A stretch of 18,729 nucleotides of DNA from PFJX01 sp964466195 (GCA_964466195.1 CAYXMQ010000040.1:1-18729); one strand, 5' to 3'. Numbered from the stretch's first letter, positions 1 through 8,211 are shown. The notes: generated by a model not told the origin, from the sequence alone. Made by a program: numbers and translations.

Positions 1-55
1 CAATCGTTCCGACGTTCACGTGCGGCTTCGTACGCGCAAATTTTTCCTTGGCCAT
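1..55 (-). CDS. tuf: Elongation factor Tu, N-terminal fragment (cut by window edge)
   Basis: Only the first 18 codons lie in the window. They read MAKEKFARTKPHVNVGTI, the standard bacterial EF-Tu amino terminus just before the GTPase P-loop. EF-Tu is the cytoplasmic GTPase that delivers aminoacyl-tRNA to the ribosome. The ATG is at 55-53, with a purine-rich AGGGGAT stretch about 5 nt upstream as a plausible ribosome binding site. It follows tRNA-Thr by 44 bp on the same strand. The tRNA-Tyr, tRNA-Gly, tRNA-Thr, tuf order matches the classical tufB operon of proteobacteria, so it is probably cotranscribed with the tRNAs. Confidence 0.95.
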   Translation of the reverse strand, partial: MAKEKFARTKPHVNVGTI

Positions 56-99
56 CGTCTATCCCCTAACAAAACAATAATCACGAATACAAAAAATTC

Positions 100-174
<75 letters not shown>

Positions 175-200
175 AAATCTTTACACCTTTACCGCCAAAC

Positions 201-274
<74 letters not shown>

Positions 275-340
275 CTGGACCACATCCCGTCGCCGGGACC
301 GCTCAATGGCGCGGCATATCCACGCAAAATCTGGCAAATC

Positions 341-425
341 TGGTGGTGGGGGAAGGATTCGAACCTTCGAAGGCAGTGCCGTCAGATTTACAGTCTGATC
401 CCTTTGACCGCTCGGGAACCCCACC
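341..425 (-). tRNA. tRNA-Tyr (GTA)
   Basis: An 85-nt class II tRNA with a long variable arm: acceptor stem GGTGGGG/CCCCACC, anticodon stem CAGAC-type with GTA in the loop, T-loop TTCGAAT, discriminator A and an encoded CCA. It decodes UAU/UAC. It is the first gene of the tRNA-tuf operon. Its 5' end lies about 14 bp downstream of the -10 box at 439-444. Confidence 0.96.
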
Positions 426-438
426 GGGAAAGCGCGGC

Positions 439-467
439 ATTATCAGGGCCGCCGAATAGCTTGTCAA
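439..467 (-). promoter_or_regulatory. Sigma70 promoter of the tRNA-tuf operon
   Basis: On the minus strand a perfect -35 TTGACA (467-462) is followed by exactly 17 bp and a -10 GATAAT (444-439), so 11 of 12 consensus positions match. The following discriminator is GCCGCGC. GC-rich discriminators are typical of stringently controlled stable-RNA promoters, so ppGpp control is inferred. The predicted start is near 432, a few nt before tRNA-Tyr. The -35 box directly abuts the ychF stop codon (468-470). Confidence 0.8.
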
Positions 468-1559
468 TCAGACATTGAAAAGGAAATTGAGCACATCGCC
501 ATCTTTTACGATGTATTCCTTGCCTTCCGAACGCATTTTTCCCGCCTCTTTTGCACCATGCTCGCCACCGCAAGCGATAAAGTCCTCAAAAGCGATGGTT
601 TGCGCGCGAATAAAACCGCGTTCGAAATCACTGTGAATCACCCCCGCAGCCTGTGGCGCGGTGTCGCCCTTATGTATGGTCCAGGCACGCACCTCCTTCA
701 CACCGGCGGTGAAGTAGGTATGCAACCCCAACAAATCATAGCCGGCGCGAATCAAGCGATCCAGGCCCGGTTCATGCAAACCCATGGACTCCAGGAATTC
801 GAGCCTATCCGCCTCGTCCAGGCTCGCGATCTCGGCCTCGATCGCGGCGCAAACGGCGACAACCGGCGCGCCTTCGGCCTGCGCAAGCTTGTTCAGGCGA
901 TCCAGGTGCGGATTGTTCGCGAACCCATCCTCGGCCACGTTCGCGACATACATCGCCGGCTTGATCGTCATCAGACAAAGCGGGGCCAGCATCTGCTTTT
1001 CGTCCTCACTCAAGCCCAAACTGCGCGCCGGCTTGGCTTCGTTCAAATGCGGCAAGAGCTTGTCATAGAGCGCGACAAGCTTGATCGCCTCCTTATCCCC
1101 GGCACGCGCCTTCTTGCTGTCGCGATGGTGCGCTTTTTCGACGGTAGCCAAATCAGCCAGCGCCAGCTCGGTGACGATCACCTCGATATCGGAAAGCGGA
1201 TCGATCCGCCCCGCCACATGGACCACGTTTTCATCTTCAAAACAGCGCACCACGTTGACGATGGCATCGGTTTCACGAATGTTGGCCAGAAACTGGTTGC
1301 CCAGCCCCTCGCCCTTGCTTGCGCCGGCGACCAGACCGGCAATATCGACAAACTCGACGATCGCCGGCACCACGCGATGCGGCTTGACGATAGCGGCAAG
1401 CTGCGCCAAACGCGGATCCGGCACCTCGACCACACCAACATTGGGTTCGATCGTGCAAAAGGGATAGTTTTCCGCTGCAATGCCCGCCTTGGTCAGTGCG
1501 TTGAAAAGGGTGGATTTGCCGACGTTGGGCAAACCGACGATGCCGCATTTCAGACTCAT
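468..1559 (-). CDS. ychF: Ribosome-binding ATPase/GTPase YchF (OLA1 family)
   Basis: This 363-residue protein has the full family length. It carries the P-loop GLPNVGKST (residues 9-17), the switch region with NYPFCTIEPN (31-40), G3 DIAGL (72-76) and an NVAE G4 motif (207-210). The NxxE form replaces NKxD and is the known reason YchF/OLA1 proteins accept ATP as well as GTP. A C-terminal TGS-type domain ends in a KEYIVKDGDVLNFLFNV-like tail. The protein associates with ribosomes and is linked to translation and oxidative stress responses. Its ATG overlaps the pth stop by 4 nt (ATGA), so translation is probably coupled. The pth-ychF pairing is conserved across many bacteria. Confidence 0.97.
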   Translation of the reverse strand: MSLKCGIVGLPNVGKSTLFNALTKAGIAAENYPFCTIEPNVGVVEVPDPRLAQLAAIVKPHRVVPAIVEFVDIAGLVAGASKGEGLGNQFLANIRETDAIVNVVRCFEDENVVHVAGRIDPLSDIEVIVTELALADLATVEKAHHRDSKKARAGDKEAIKLVALYDKLLPHLNEAKPARSLGLSEDEKQMLAPLCLMTIKPAMYVANVAEDGFANNPHLDRLNKLAQAEGAPVVAVCAAIEAEIASLDEADRLEFLESMGLHEPGLDRLIRAGYDLLGLHTYFTAGVKEVRAWTIHKGDTAPQAAGVIHSDFERGFIRAQTIAFEDFIACGGEHGAKEAGKMRSEGKEYIVKDGDVLNFLFNV

Positions 1560-2176
1560 GCTGAGGTTTCCTTGCTAATTTTCGACGCAACAGGCTTCGC
1601 GACGGTTCGGGTATTGGCATGCTTCATCGCGCCATTCCAGTCCGCCTTGGCCAGCAAAGGCCAAAGATCAAGCGCGCGTTCGATCGCGCAATCGATCTCG
1701 CTACGCTCTTCCTTGCGCGGCGGCTTCAGTACGTAATTCACGACTTCGTTGCGATCGCCGGGATGGCCGATGCCGATGCGCAGCCGCCAGTAATCCTGAG
1801 TGCCCAAATGGGCGGAAATGTCCTTGAGGCCGTTATGCCCCCCCATGCCGCCGCCGAACTTCAGGCGCAACTGACCGGGCGGAATATCCAATTCATCATG
1901 CACGACCAGGATTTCAGCCGGATCGATGCGATGAAAACGCGCCAAAGCGCCGACCGCCATGCCCGAGCGATTCATGAACACCTGCGGCAGCAGCACCCAT
2001 AGCCGCGCCTCACGCGCGTGGGCGACACGCCCATGAAAGCGCGCCTCGCTGGAGAACCCCACGTTCAACTGGGCCGACAGACGCTCACAAAACCAAAACC
2101 CGGCGTTATGCCGGGTTTCAGCGTATTCCGCGCCGGGATTACCCAAGCCGACAATCAGGCGGGGCTTGGCCTGCAT
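1556..2176 (-). CDS. pth: Peptidyl-tRNA hydrolase
   Basis: The 206-residue product opens with LIVGLGNPG (7-15) followed by the catalytic His region TRHNAGF (His23). It also has VFMNRSG, VVHDELDIPPG and GGMGGHNGLKD, all signatures of bacterial Pth. The enzyme cleaves the ester bond of peptidyl-tRNAs that drop off the ribosome and so recycles tRNA in the cytoplasm. It lies 33 bp after rplY and overlaps ychF by 4 nt, giving the common rplY-pth-ychF order. The last 15 or so residues are a basic, poorly conserved tail, which makes it slightly longer than E. coli Pth. Confidence 0.97.
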   Translation of the reverse strand: MQAKPRLIVGLGNPGAEYAETRHNAGFWFCERLSAQLNVGFSSEARFHGRVAHAREARLWVLLPQVFMNRSGMAVGALARFHRIDPAEILVVHDELDIPPGQLRLKFGGGMGGHNGLKDISAHLGTQDYWRLRIGIGHPGDRNEVVNYVLKPPRKEERSEIDCAIERALDLWPLLAKADWNGAMKHANTRTVAKPVASKISKETSA

Positions 2177-2209
2177 CGGTTCGAATCCTCGCCGGTTTCA
2201 GGACAGCGA

Positions 2210-2815
2210 TCAGGCCGCGGCCTCACCTTCTTCAGCCGCTGCCGCACCGCGAATCGCCAGGATATTGGCGACGCCATGATCCTCACCGCGCACGATGGCG
2301 GCAAATTCGACGCCCGCCGGCAAGACCAGATCGGACAGATGGATGGTCTGGCCGGCCTCCAGCTTGGACAAGTCCACCTCGATGAATTCAGGCAAGGCGC
2401 CCGGCAAACAGAACACTTCGGCTTCGGTGATGAGGTGGCTGACCACGCCGCCCGCAAGCTTCACGCCGGGAGCAATTTCGGCATTCACGAAGTGCAGCGG
2501 CACCTTCGTGTGGATTTTCTCGTTCGCATCCACGCGCTGGAAATCGATGTGCAGCACCAGCGGTTTGTAGGGGTGCATCTGGAAATCGCGCAGCAGCACG
2601 GATTCTTTGACGCCATCGAGATTGAGAGTCAGCACGGAAGAATGGAACGCCTCGTTCTTAAGGCCAAAGAACAGATCCTTGTGATTCAGATCGACGGATT
2701 GGGCCGCCTGACCGCTGCCATAAACGATCCCGGGCACACGTCCAGCGCGACGCAGGCGGCGGCTCGCTCCGGTGCCCTGCATGTCACGCTTGCTTGCATT
2801 GATTTCAATAGTCAT
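2210..2815 (-). CDS. rplY: 50S ribosomal protein L25, long CTC form
   Basis: This 201-residue protein begins MTIEINASKRDMQGTGASRR and contains GRVPGIVYG and the HIDFQRVDANEKI stretch, typical of L25/TL5/CTC. It has the long two-domain architecture: an N-terminal 5S rRNA-binding L25 domain of about 90 residues and a C-terminal CTC beta domain with an acidic, alanine-rich end. E. coli L25 has only the first domain. A good ribosome binding site (AAGGAG) lies 6-7 nt before the ATG. It sits between prs and pth, its usual place in betaproteobacteria. The 61 bp before it shows no strong promoter, so cotranscription with prs is likely. Confidence 0.96.
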   Translation of the reverse strand: MTIEINASKRDMQGTGASRRLRRAGRVPGIVYGSGQAAQSVDLNHKDLFFGLKNEAFHSSVLTLNLDGVKESVLLRDFQMHPYKPLVLHIDFQRVDANEKIHTKVPLHFVNAEIAPGVKLAGGVVSHLITEAEVFCLPGALPEFIEVDLSKLEAGQTIHLSDLVLPAGVEFAAIVRGEDHGVANILAIRGAAAAEEGEAAA

Positions 2816-2876
2816 GTCTTGCTCCTTGCGGTTGATAAAGGACCCCCGCGACCAGGCGGCCCCACTTACAAATTCA

Positions 2877-3827
2877 CTATTCGCTGAACAATGAACTTAC
2901 AGAATCCTCATCGCTGATGCGACGGATGGTTTCGGCCATCAAATTGGCGACCGACAGCTGACGTATGCGCGTCGATGACCGAGCTTCTTCGCGTAATGGA
3001 ATGGTGTCGGTCACCACCAGCTCATCGAGCGCGGAGTTATTGACCCGCTCGACCGCGCTGCCGGAAAGCACGGCATGAGTGCAATAGGCGATGACCCGCT
3101 TGGCGCCATTGTCCTTGAGCGCATTGGCCGCCTCGCACAGCGTGTTCGCGGTATCGACCATATCGTCCATGATCAGGCAGGTACGGCCCTTTACATCGCC
3201 GATGATGTTCATCACCTTGGCGACGTTCGGCTTCGGACGCCGCTTGTCGATGATGGCCAGCTCGCATTCCAAGCGCTTGGCCACCGCGCGTGCGCGCACC
3301 ACGCCGCCGACATCGGGTGAGACCACCATCAGGTCGTCGTAATTCTGCTTCCAGATATCGCCCATCAGAATGGGAGTGGAATAGATATTGTCGACCGGTA
3401 TATCGAAGAAGCCCTGAATCTGATCGGAGTGCAGGTCCATCGTCAGCACGCGATTGACACCCACCGCGGTCAGCATGTCCGCCACGACCCGCGCCGTAAT
3501 CGGCACCCGCGCGGAACGCGCCCGCCGATCCTGGCGGGCATAGCCAAAATAGGGAATGGCGGCGGTAATCCGCCCTGCCGAGGCGCGACGCAATGCGTCC
3601 ACCATCAACATGATTTCCATCAAGCTATCATTGGTCGGTTCGCAGGTGGACTGAAGCACGAACACATCCTTGCCGCGCACGTTTTCCATGATCTCGACGT
3701 TGACCTCGCCGTCGGAAAACCGCCCCACCGTCGCCCGCCCCAAACGCATACTGAGGTGACGCACCACATCCTCGGCTAGCTTAGGATGGGCATTACCGGT
3801 GAACACCATCAAGCTGTCATATGCCAC
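2877..3827 (-). CDS. prs: Ribose-phosphate pyrophosphokinase (PRPP synthetase)
   Basis: The 316-residue enzyme makes PRPP from ribose 5-phosphate and ATP for purine, pyrimidine, histidine, tryptophan and NAD synthesis. Visible signatures are FSDGE (37-41), the flexible-loop region FGYARQDRRARSARVPI (94-110), DLHSDQIQGFFD (131-142) and the PRPP-binding loop DDMVDTANTL (221-230). The start is a GTG at 3827, with GGGGGT about 5 nt upstream. The resulting MAYDSLMVF amino terminus matches the family better than the internal ATG at codon 7. It lies downstream of the terminator that closes the ispE-tRNA-Gln unit, so it should have its own promoter in 3828-3900. I could not identify a convincing one there. 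Confidence 0.96.
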   Translation of the reverse strand: MAYDSLMVFTGNAHPKLAEDVVRHLSMRLGRATVGRFSDGEVNVEIMENVRGKDVFVLQSTCEPTNDSLMEIMLMVDALRRASAGRITAAIPYFGYARQDRRARSARVPITARVVADMLTAVGVNRVLTMDLHSDQIQGFFDIPVDNIYSTPILMGDIWKQNYDDLMVVSPDVGGVVRARAVAKRLECELAIIDKRRPKPNVAKVMNIIGDVKGRTCLIMDDMVDTANTLCEAANALKDNGAKRVIAYCTHAVLSGSAVERVNNSALDELVVTDTIPLREEARSSTRIRQLSVANLMAETIRRISDEDSVSSLFSE

Positions 3828-3900
3828 TTCGACCCCCAGGCCACTTCGAGCCCCTGCGTGTCAATTTGACGCGCTAACTGTTAACGAACCGAACAACTCA

Positions 3901-3935
3901 CAAAACAAAAAGCGTGCAACCCGCGTTGCACGCTT
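3901..3935 (-). terminator. Intrinsic terminator after tRNA-Gln
   Basis: Read on the minus strand, an 11-bp perfect stem (AAGCGTGCAAC / GTTGCACGCTT) with a 4-nt GCGG loop is followed by TTTGTTTTG. This is a textbook Rho-independent terminator. It begins 31 nt after the tRNA-Gln CCA end and would end the TPR-lolB-ispE-tRNA-Gln transcript before prs. Confidence 0.88.
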
Positions 3936-3966
3936 ATCGAGCCCGCCCTGACGGCAGGCATTGACC

Positions 3967-4041
3967 TGGCTGGGGAGGTAGGGATCGAACCTACGAATGC
4001 CGGAATCAAAATCCGGTGCCTTACCACTTGGCGACTCCCCA
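3967..4041 (-). tRNA. tRNA-Gln (TTG)
   Basis: A 75-nt cloverleaf: acceptor stem TGGGGAG/CTCCCCA, anticodon stem CCGGA/TCCGG with loop TTTTGAT (anticodon TTG), T-loop TTCGATC, discriminator G and an encoded CCA. It starts 18 nt downstream of the ispE stop with no promoter between, so it is probably processed from the ispE transcript. A tRNA-Gln between ispE and prs is a recurrent arrangement in proteobacteria. Confidence 0.95.
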
Positions 4042-4059
4042 ATATCGACTAACCGGCCA

Positions 4060-4899
4060 TCAATCCGCAAACCCGTACAAGGGATGTTGATCAAGGCCGT
4101 CTGCAACAAAACCATTCATGCGACCGGGACGCCTGGCGAAAACCCTCTCCGCCGTTGCACGATCTGGCAGCTCTGCAAATACGCAACCGCCCGAACCGGT
4201 CATACGCACCTTACCCTGGCAGTCGCCTTGGCTATTCAGCCAAGCAAGATGCTCGGCGACCTCGGGGTACAGCACGCTGGCCAGGGGCTCAAGATCGTTG
4301 CGCCCAAAGCCATCAAAGAGGGCCGCGATTCTGATCGACGGCGTGTTTCGTGTCAATCCCGGATGCGAGAATATGGCCGGGGTAGATACATGTACCGGCG
4401 GCGTCAACACCACATAGCTGGCCGGAGCCGGCGTCCATGGCGTCAACACCTCGCCGACGCCCTCGGCAAACGCACTGCGTCCGAATACGAATACCGGCAC
4501 ATCCGCCCCTAACTGCAACCCCAATGCCTGCAACTCGCTGCGCGGCAAATCGACGCCCCACAACCGATTCAAGGCCAGCAGCACGGTAGCCGCATCGGAA
4601 CTGCCGCCGCCGAGGCCGCCGCCCATCGGCAGACGCTTGACCAGGGCAATATCGGCGCCCAGGCGGCAACCCGTGTGCATTTGCAACAAATGCGCCGCAC
4701 GCCAGCACAAATCGCGCTGTTCCGGAACGCCGATCAGCGGCGTCAAGAGCCGAATCACACCATCCTGACGCGACGTAATCTCCAGGCTGTCGCCAAAATC
4801 CAAAAAACGAAACAGCGTCTGCAACAAGTGATAGCCATCCGCCCGCCGGCCCACCACGTGCAGGAACAAATTGAGCTTGGCAGGCGCAGCATAGATCAT
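4060..4899 (-). CDS. ispE: 4-diphosphocytidyl-2-C-methyl-D-erythritol kinase
   Basis: This GHMP-family kinase of 279 residues phosphorylates CDP-ME in the MEP (non-mevalonate) isoprenoid pathway. It shows the N-terminal PAKLNLFLHV motif with Lys8, the glycine-rich ATP loop PMGGGLGGGSSDAA (91-104), and LGADVPVF with Asp133 as the probable catalytic aspartate. The C-terminal third carries the GHMP motif MTGSGGCVFA. The ATG overlaps the lolB stop by 4 nt (ATGA), so the two are translationally coupled. The lolB-ispE-tRNA-Gln-prs order is common in beta- and gammaproteobacteria. Confidence 0.96.
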   Translation of the reverse strand: MIYAAPAKLNLFLHVVGRRADGYHLLQTLFRFLDFGDSLEITSRQDGVIRLLTPLIGVPEQRDLCWRAAHLLQMHTGCRLGADIALVKRLPMGGGLGGGSSDAATVLLALNRLWGVDLPRSELQALGLQLGADVPVFVFGRSAFAEGVGEVLTPWTPAPASYVVLTPPVHVSTPAIFSHPGLTRNTPSIRIAALFDGFGRNDLEPLASVLYPEVAEHLAWLNSQGDCQGKVRMTGSGGCVFAELPDRATAERVFARRPGRMNGFVADGLDQHPLYGFAD

Positions 4900-5513
4900 C
4901 GCAGCTCCCAGTTATCGACCACCAGACGCACTTCCAGGTCATTGCCTCGGCGAGCGATCAACTTGCCGGGCAGCGGCTGGCCATGGCGAGCGTCGTAACG
5001 ACTGAAATCGATATGCCAGCCATCCTGTTCAAGTTCGCCGAGACGCCCCTCCGCGTCGGGGGTCGCACGATAGGCCGCATTCGGTCGCGGCAGACCGACC
5101 ACCCACCAGCCCAGTCCGCGCAGCGGCAGTTCCAGACCCAAAGCCTGGCGCACCAGCGCATCGGCATCTGCTGCGTAATATAAACGGCCTTCGGCATTCT
5201 TAAGCTCCATGCCGGCCGGACCGCCGCGCAGTTCGGCGACCCCCTGGCCCAAAGGGGTGCGCAACAAGAGTTCCTCGACGAACACGTCATGCAAGCGTTC
5301 GCGCCGCCACATCATGCCACCGGAGAACGACTCCTCCCCGGCCTTGACCGAAACCCGGCCATCCAGACGAAAGGCGACGGGAGGCGCGGGAAGAGCCAGT
5401 ACAACGGCGGCCGCTTCCCGCTTAAAGCCTGGCCAATGCGAACAGGCCGCCAATCCCATTCCCAACAGCATCCACAGCGCGGCCTGCAAGCCGCGCCGGC
5501 AGCATGGCTTCAA
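4896..5513 (-). CDS. lolB: Outer-membrane lipoprotein insertion protein LolB
   Basis: This 205-residue lipoprotein receives lipoproteins from LolA and inserts them into the outer membrane. A signal peptide with a basic start (KPCCRRG), a hydrophobic core and a LAAC lipobox predicts lipidation at Cys24. The body has the LolB beta-barrel pattern (FRLDGRVSVKAGEESFSGGMMWRR-type strand, then LLLRTPLGQGVAEL and GLGWWVVGLP). The chosen start is TTG at 5513, which overlaps the TPR-gene stop as TTGA. No clear ribosome binding site precedes it, so expression probably relies on coupling to the upstream gene. Later ATG codons would destroy the signal peptide. It overlaps ispE by 4 nt. Confidence 0.9.
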   Translation of the reverse strand: MKPCCRRGLQAALWMLLGMGLAACSHWPGFKREAAAVVLALPAPPVAFRLDGRVSVKAGEESFSGGMMWRRERLHDVFVEELLLRTPLGQGVAELRGGPAGMELKNAEGRLYYAADADALVRQALGLELPLRGLGWWVVGLPRPNAAYRATPDAEGRLGELEQDGWHIDFSRYDARHGQPLPGKLIARRGNDLEVRLVVDNWELR

Positions 5514-7222
5514 GGCATCAGGCGCGAAGTCGTTTCACGCAGGGTTTCGTTGTCCGGATGCGTTTGCAGCGAGCCTCGCCAGATCCGCCGGGCCTCTTCC
5601 TTGTCGCCTTTCATCCACAGCGCTTCGCCAAGATGAGCGGCAATTTCCGGATCCGGCTTGGCGGTATGGGCACGACGCAGATAGACGATCGCTTCGCCAT
5701 AGCGTTTGGCCTTGAACAGCGCCCAACCCATGCTGTCGAGAATGAAAGGATCGTCCGGCTCCAGCTTGAGCGCCTTTTCCAGCAACTCGATCGCTTCCTT
5801 GATCCGCGGTGTGCGATCGGCCAGCGTATAGCCCAGTGCGTTATAGGCGTGCGCGTAATCCGGCTTGAGCTTGATCAGACGGCGCAAATCGGCTTCCAGC
5901 ATATCGAGCCGATCGAGTTTCTCGGCCGCCATGGCCCGGTCATAAAGCAATTCGGCGGTGTCCGGCATTTTTTCCAGCGCCTTGGTCAGCGCCGCAACCA
6001 CGCCGGCGTAGTTCTTGGTTTCGCGCATGACCTGCGCTTCGGCCTGGGCCACCTGGATGCGCTCGGCTTCATCGGCAGGCGACAGACCATCCAACCATTC
6101 CAGCGCCTGCGCCGTTTTGCCCTGCTTGCTCAGCACCACAGCCACGCGCAACTGCGCATCGAGCCGCTGTCGGCCTTTCGCCACGGATCGATACCAAGTC
6201 AGCGCCTGCTCGGTCAGTCCGCGCGCTTCGGCCAATTGACCCAGGTGGAAACGCACGCTGCCTTCGTCCGGATGCCCCAGTTCCAACGCCTTGGCAAGGC
6301 TCGCCTCGGCACTGGAGTAGTCATTGGTCTGCATGGCAATCAAGCCAATCGCCAAATGATTTTCCGGGTTATCCGGCATGTCCTGCGCCATCAATTCGAA
6401 CTGCGCACGCGACTCGTCAAAGCGTTTCGAACGGGCCAACTGCTTCGCATAAGCAATACGCACTTCACGTTCGCCAGGCGCCGTGGCGAGATAATCCTTC
6501 AAGAAAGCCAGCGCAGCAGCGTCGCCTTGCGTCTGCAGCAAAACCTGGGCCTTGAACAGCGTCACCACTTCCCAGTCCGGCTTCAAACGCATGCTTTCGT
6601 CCAGCTCGGCCAACGCCTTGGCACCCTTGCCGGCATGCCAAGCCGCCTGCGCTGTTGCGAAACGCGCTTCTGGCAAATTCGGGTAAGCCGCCGCCAGATC
6701 GGCGACCAGATCGAACACCGCCTGCCTATCTTTTTGCCTGGACAGCAAGCTATGCAATTGCACAAACACTTCGCCCGCCTTGCCGGTCCTGAGCCAGGAC
6801 TGTAAATACGGTCTCGCCTCGGCGATACGCCCGCTGCCGACCAACAAGGACGACAGCGTCTGCAACGCCTTGGGGGAAGCCGGCTCCAGCTCCTGCCACA
6901 GGCGCGCGCTTTTCAATGCCAACGCGGAAAGCCGTGCATACATCGCCAGTTCGGTCGCCCGTTTCGCGATGCGCGCATCACGTGTGCGCGCAGCCAGGTC
7001 CGCATAAGCCTCGGCGGAGAGTTTGAGCTCGCCGCGCTGGCCGGCGATTTCACTCAGCAAGAACTGATAAAGCACCTGCGAAGTCAATTCCTGCCGCGGC
7101 GACGGCAACGGCATTACCTCGGCAGGCGGCAAGATCGGCGATTGGGCGCACGCGGAAAGAGACACCGCCAGCAACGCAAAGCAACCGGGTGTAATCCATG
7201 AAGAAGAGGGCATGACGCGCAT
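5510..7222 (-). CDS. TPR-repeat lipoprotein
   Basis: This 570-residue protein starts with a lipoprotein signal peptide whose lipobox LSAC gives Cys25, followed by a short proline-rich linker. The rest is a helical array of tetratricopeptide repeats. The clearest lie in the last 170 residues, e.g. NALGYTLAD.., DSMGWALFKAKRYGEAIVYL and HLGEALWMKGDKEEARRIW. It is expected to be periplasmic and membrane-anchored and to act as a protein-interaction scaffold. The specific partner is unknown. It is the first gene of the lolB-ispE-tRNA-Gln unit, which suggests but does not prove an envelope-assembly role. The start could be codon 1 or Met4; both keep the signal peptide. Confidence 0.88.
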   Translation of the reverse strand: MRVMPSSSWITPGCFALLAVSLSACAQSPILPPAEVMPLPSPRQELTSQVLYQFLLSEIAGQRGELKLSAEAYADLAARTRDARIAKRATELAMYARLSALALKSARLWQELEPASPKALQTLSSLLVGSGRIAEARPYLQSWLRTGKAGEVFVQLHSLLSRQKDRQAVFDLVADLAAAYPNLPEARFATAQAAWHAGKGAKALAELDESMRLKPDWEVVTLFKAQVLLQTQGDAAALAFLKDYLATAPGEREVRIAYAKQLARSKRFDESRAQFELMAQDMPDNPENHLAIGLIAMQTNDYSSAEASLAKALELGHPDEGSVRFHLGQLAEARGLTEQALTWYRSVAKGRQRLDAQLRVAVVLSKQGKTAQALEWLDGLSPADEAERIQVAQAEAQVMRETKNYAGVVAALTKALEKMPDTAELLYDRAMAAEKLDRLDMLEADLRRLIKLKPDYAHAYNALGYTLADRTPRIKEAIELLEKALKLEPDDPFILDSMGWALFKAKRYGEAIVYLRRAHTAKPDPEIAAHLGEALWMKGDKEEARRIWRGSLQTHPDNETLRETTSRLMP

Positions 7223-7239
7223 CCAGAATGATTCGAAGC

Positions 7240-7268
7240 ATTATGCAAGACCGCTTACGCACTGGGAA
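7240..7268 (-). promoter_or_regulatory. Candidate promoter of the TPR-lolB-ispE unit
   Basis: On the minus strand TTCCCA (-35, 7268-7263), 17 bp and CATAAT (-10, 7245-7240) lie about 18 bp before the TPR-gene ATG. The -10 matches consensus at 5 of 6 positions and the -35 at 4 of 6. It lies in the 90-bp divergent gap shared with mutM. I see no comparably good promoter for mutM on the other strand. Confidence 0.4.
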
Positions 7269-7312
7269 GTTGCGTACATTGGATAGCATTACGACCCACA
7301 CGAGCCCACACC

Positions 7313-8128
7313 ATGCCGGAACTCCCCGAAGTTGAAACCGTTTGCCGAGGCTTGGCGCCGCATCTGGAAAACAGGATTCTGCGTGGCGCAAGTGTCAGAG
7401 AGCCGCGTTTACGCTGGCCGGTGCCGGCCGATCTCGATGACTTGCTGCGCGGACAGCGCATCCATCATCTCACTCGACGCGGCAAATACCTATTGGCGCA
7501 ACTCGATGACGGCGCGCTGATCATGCACCTTGGCATGTCAGGCAGCCTGCGCCTGACCCCTGCCGACGTGGCCCCGGAAAAACACGATCATCTCGATTTG
7601 CTGCTCGATGATGACCGCGTTCTGCGTTATCGCGATCCGCGCCGATTTGGCGCTCTGCTCTGGAGTGAACGACCCGATCAGCACCCGCTCCTCGCTCATC
7701 TCGGCATCGAACCCCTGAGCGAAGCATTCAACGCCACCAGTCTGCACGCCCTGTGTCAGGGCCGAAAAACCGCAATCAAGCTGCTCTTGATGGACGCCCG
7801 TCTGATCGTCGGCATCGGCAACATCTACGCCAATGAAGCGTTGTTCCATGCCGGCATCGACCCGCGTCTGCCTGCCGGCAGGCTATCGCGGCCGCGGTGC
7901 CGCATTCTGGTCGACGCGGTGCGGCGAACATTGGCGCAAGCCATCGCCGCCGGCGGCAGTACATTGCGCGACTTTGTCGATGGGCACGGCAAGCCGGGGT
8001 ATTTCCAGCAAGGGTATTTCGTCTACGGTCGTACGAACGAAACCTGTCACGCCTGCGCCGCCCCCATTCGGCAAATCCGCCAGAGCGCACGCTCCAGCTT
8101 CTTCTGCCCGCATTGCCAACGACGCTAA
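7313..8128 (+). CDS. mutM: Formamidopyrimidine-DNA glycosylase (Fpg/MutM)
   Basis: This bifunctional base-excision repair enzyme removes 8-oxoguanine and Fapy lesions and nicks the abasic site. The 271 residues start MPELPEVETV: Pro2 is the Schiff-base nucleophile and Glu3 is catalytic. Lys58 in RRGKYL and the GIGNIYANEALF helix-two-turn-helix segment are present. The protein ends in the C4 zinc finger (Cys245, Cys248, Cys265, Cys268). Length and domain order are normal, and removal of Met1 exposes Pro2 as required. It is divergent from the TPR gene and 169 bp upstream of the dynamin-like gene. That gap shows no intrinsic terminator after mutM. Confidence 0.97.
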   Translation: MPELPEVETVCRGLAPHLENRILRGASVREPRLRWPVPADLDDLLRGQRIHHLTRRGKYLLAQLDDGALIMHLGMSGSLRLTPADVAPEKHDHLDLLLDDDRVLRYRDPRRFGALLWSERPDQHPLLAHLGIEPLSEAFNATSLHALCQGRKTAIKLLLMDARLIVGIGNIYANEALFHAGIDPRLPAGRLSRPRCRILVDAVRRTLAQAIAAGGSTLRDFVDGHGKPGYFQQGYFVYGRTNETCHACAAPIRQIRQSARSSFFCPHCQRR

Positions 8129-8211
8129 AGCGGTAGATCGAAGGCCATTTCAGCCCTCTCGGCTACGGCATTTACCTTGCGGGAGCTGGAGCACAGAAGG
8201 CGGCCCGTCCC

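Noticed and set aside
558..1736. 392-codon plus-strand open frame
   Set aside because: It lies antisense across ychF and the pth end; the protein has no recognisable motif, while the opposite strand encodes a complete YchF. It is a GC-driven shadow frame.
3860..3870. GTCAATTTGAC palindrome upstream of prs
   Set aside because: An 11-nt palindrome alone is too short to call an operator, and no convincing promoter lies beside it.
5504..6805. 433-codon plus-strand open frame
   Set aside because: It is antisense to the TPR lipoprotein gene and its Arg/Gln/His-rich composition is typical of a reverse-complement shadow.
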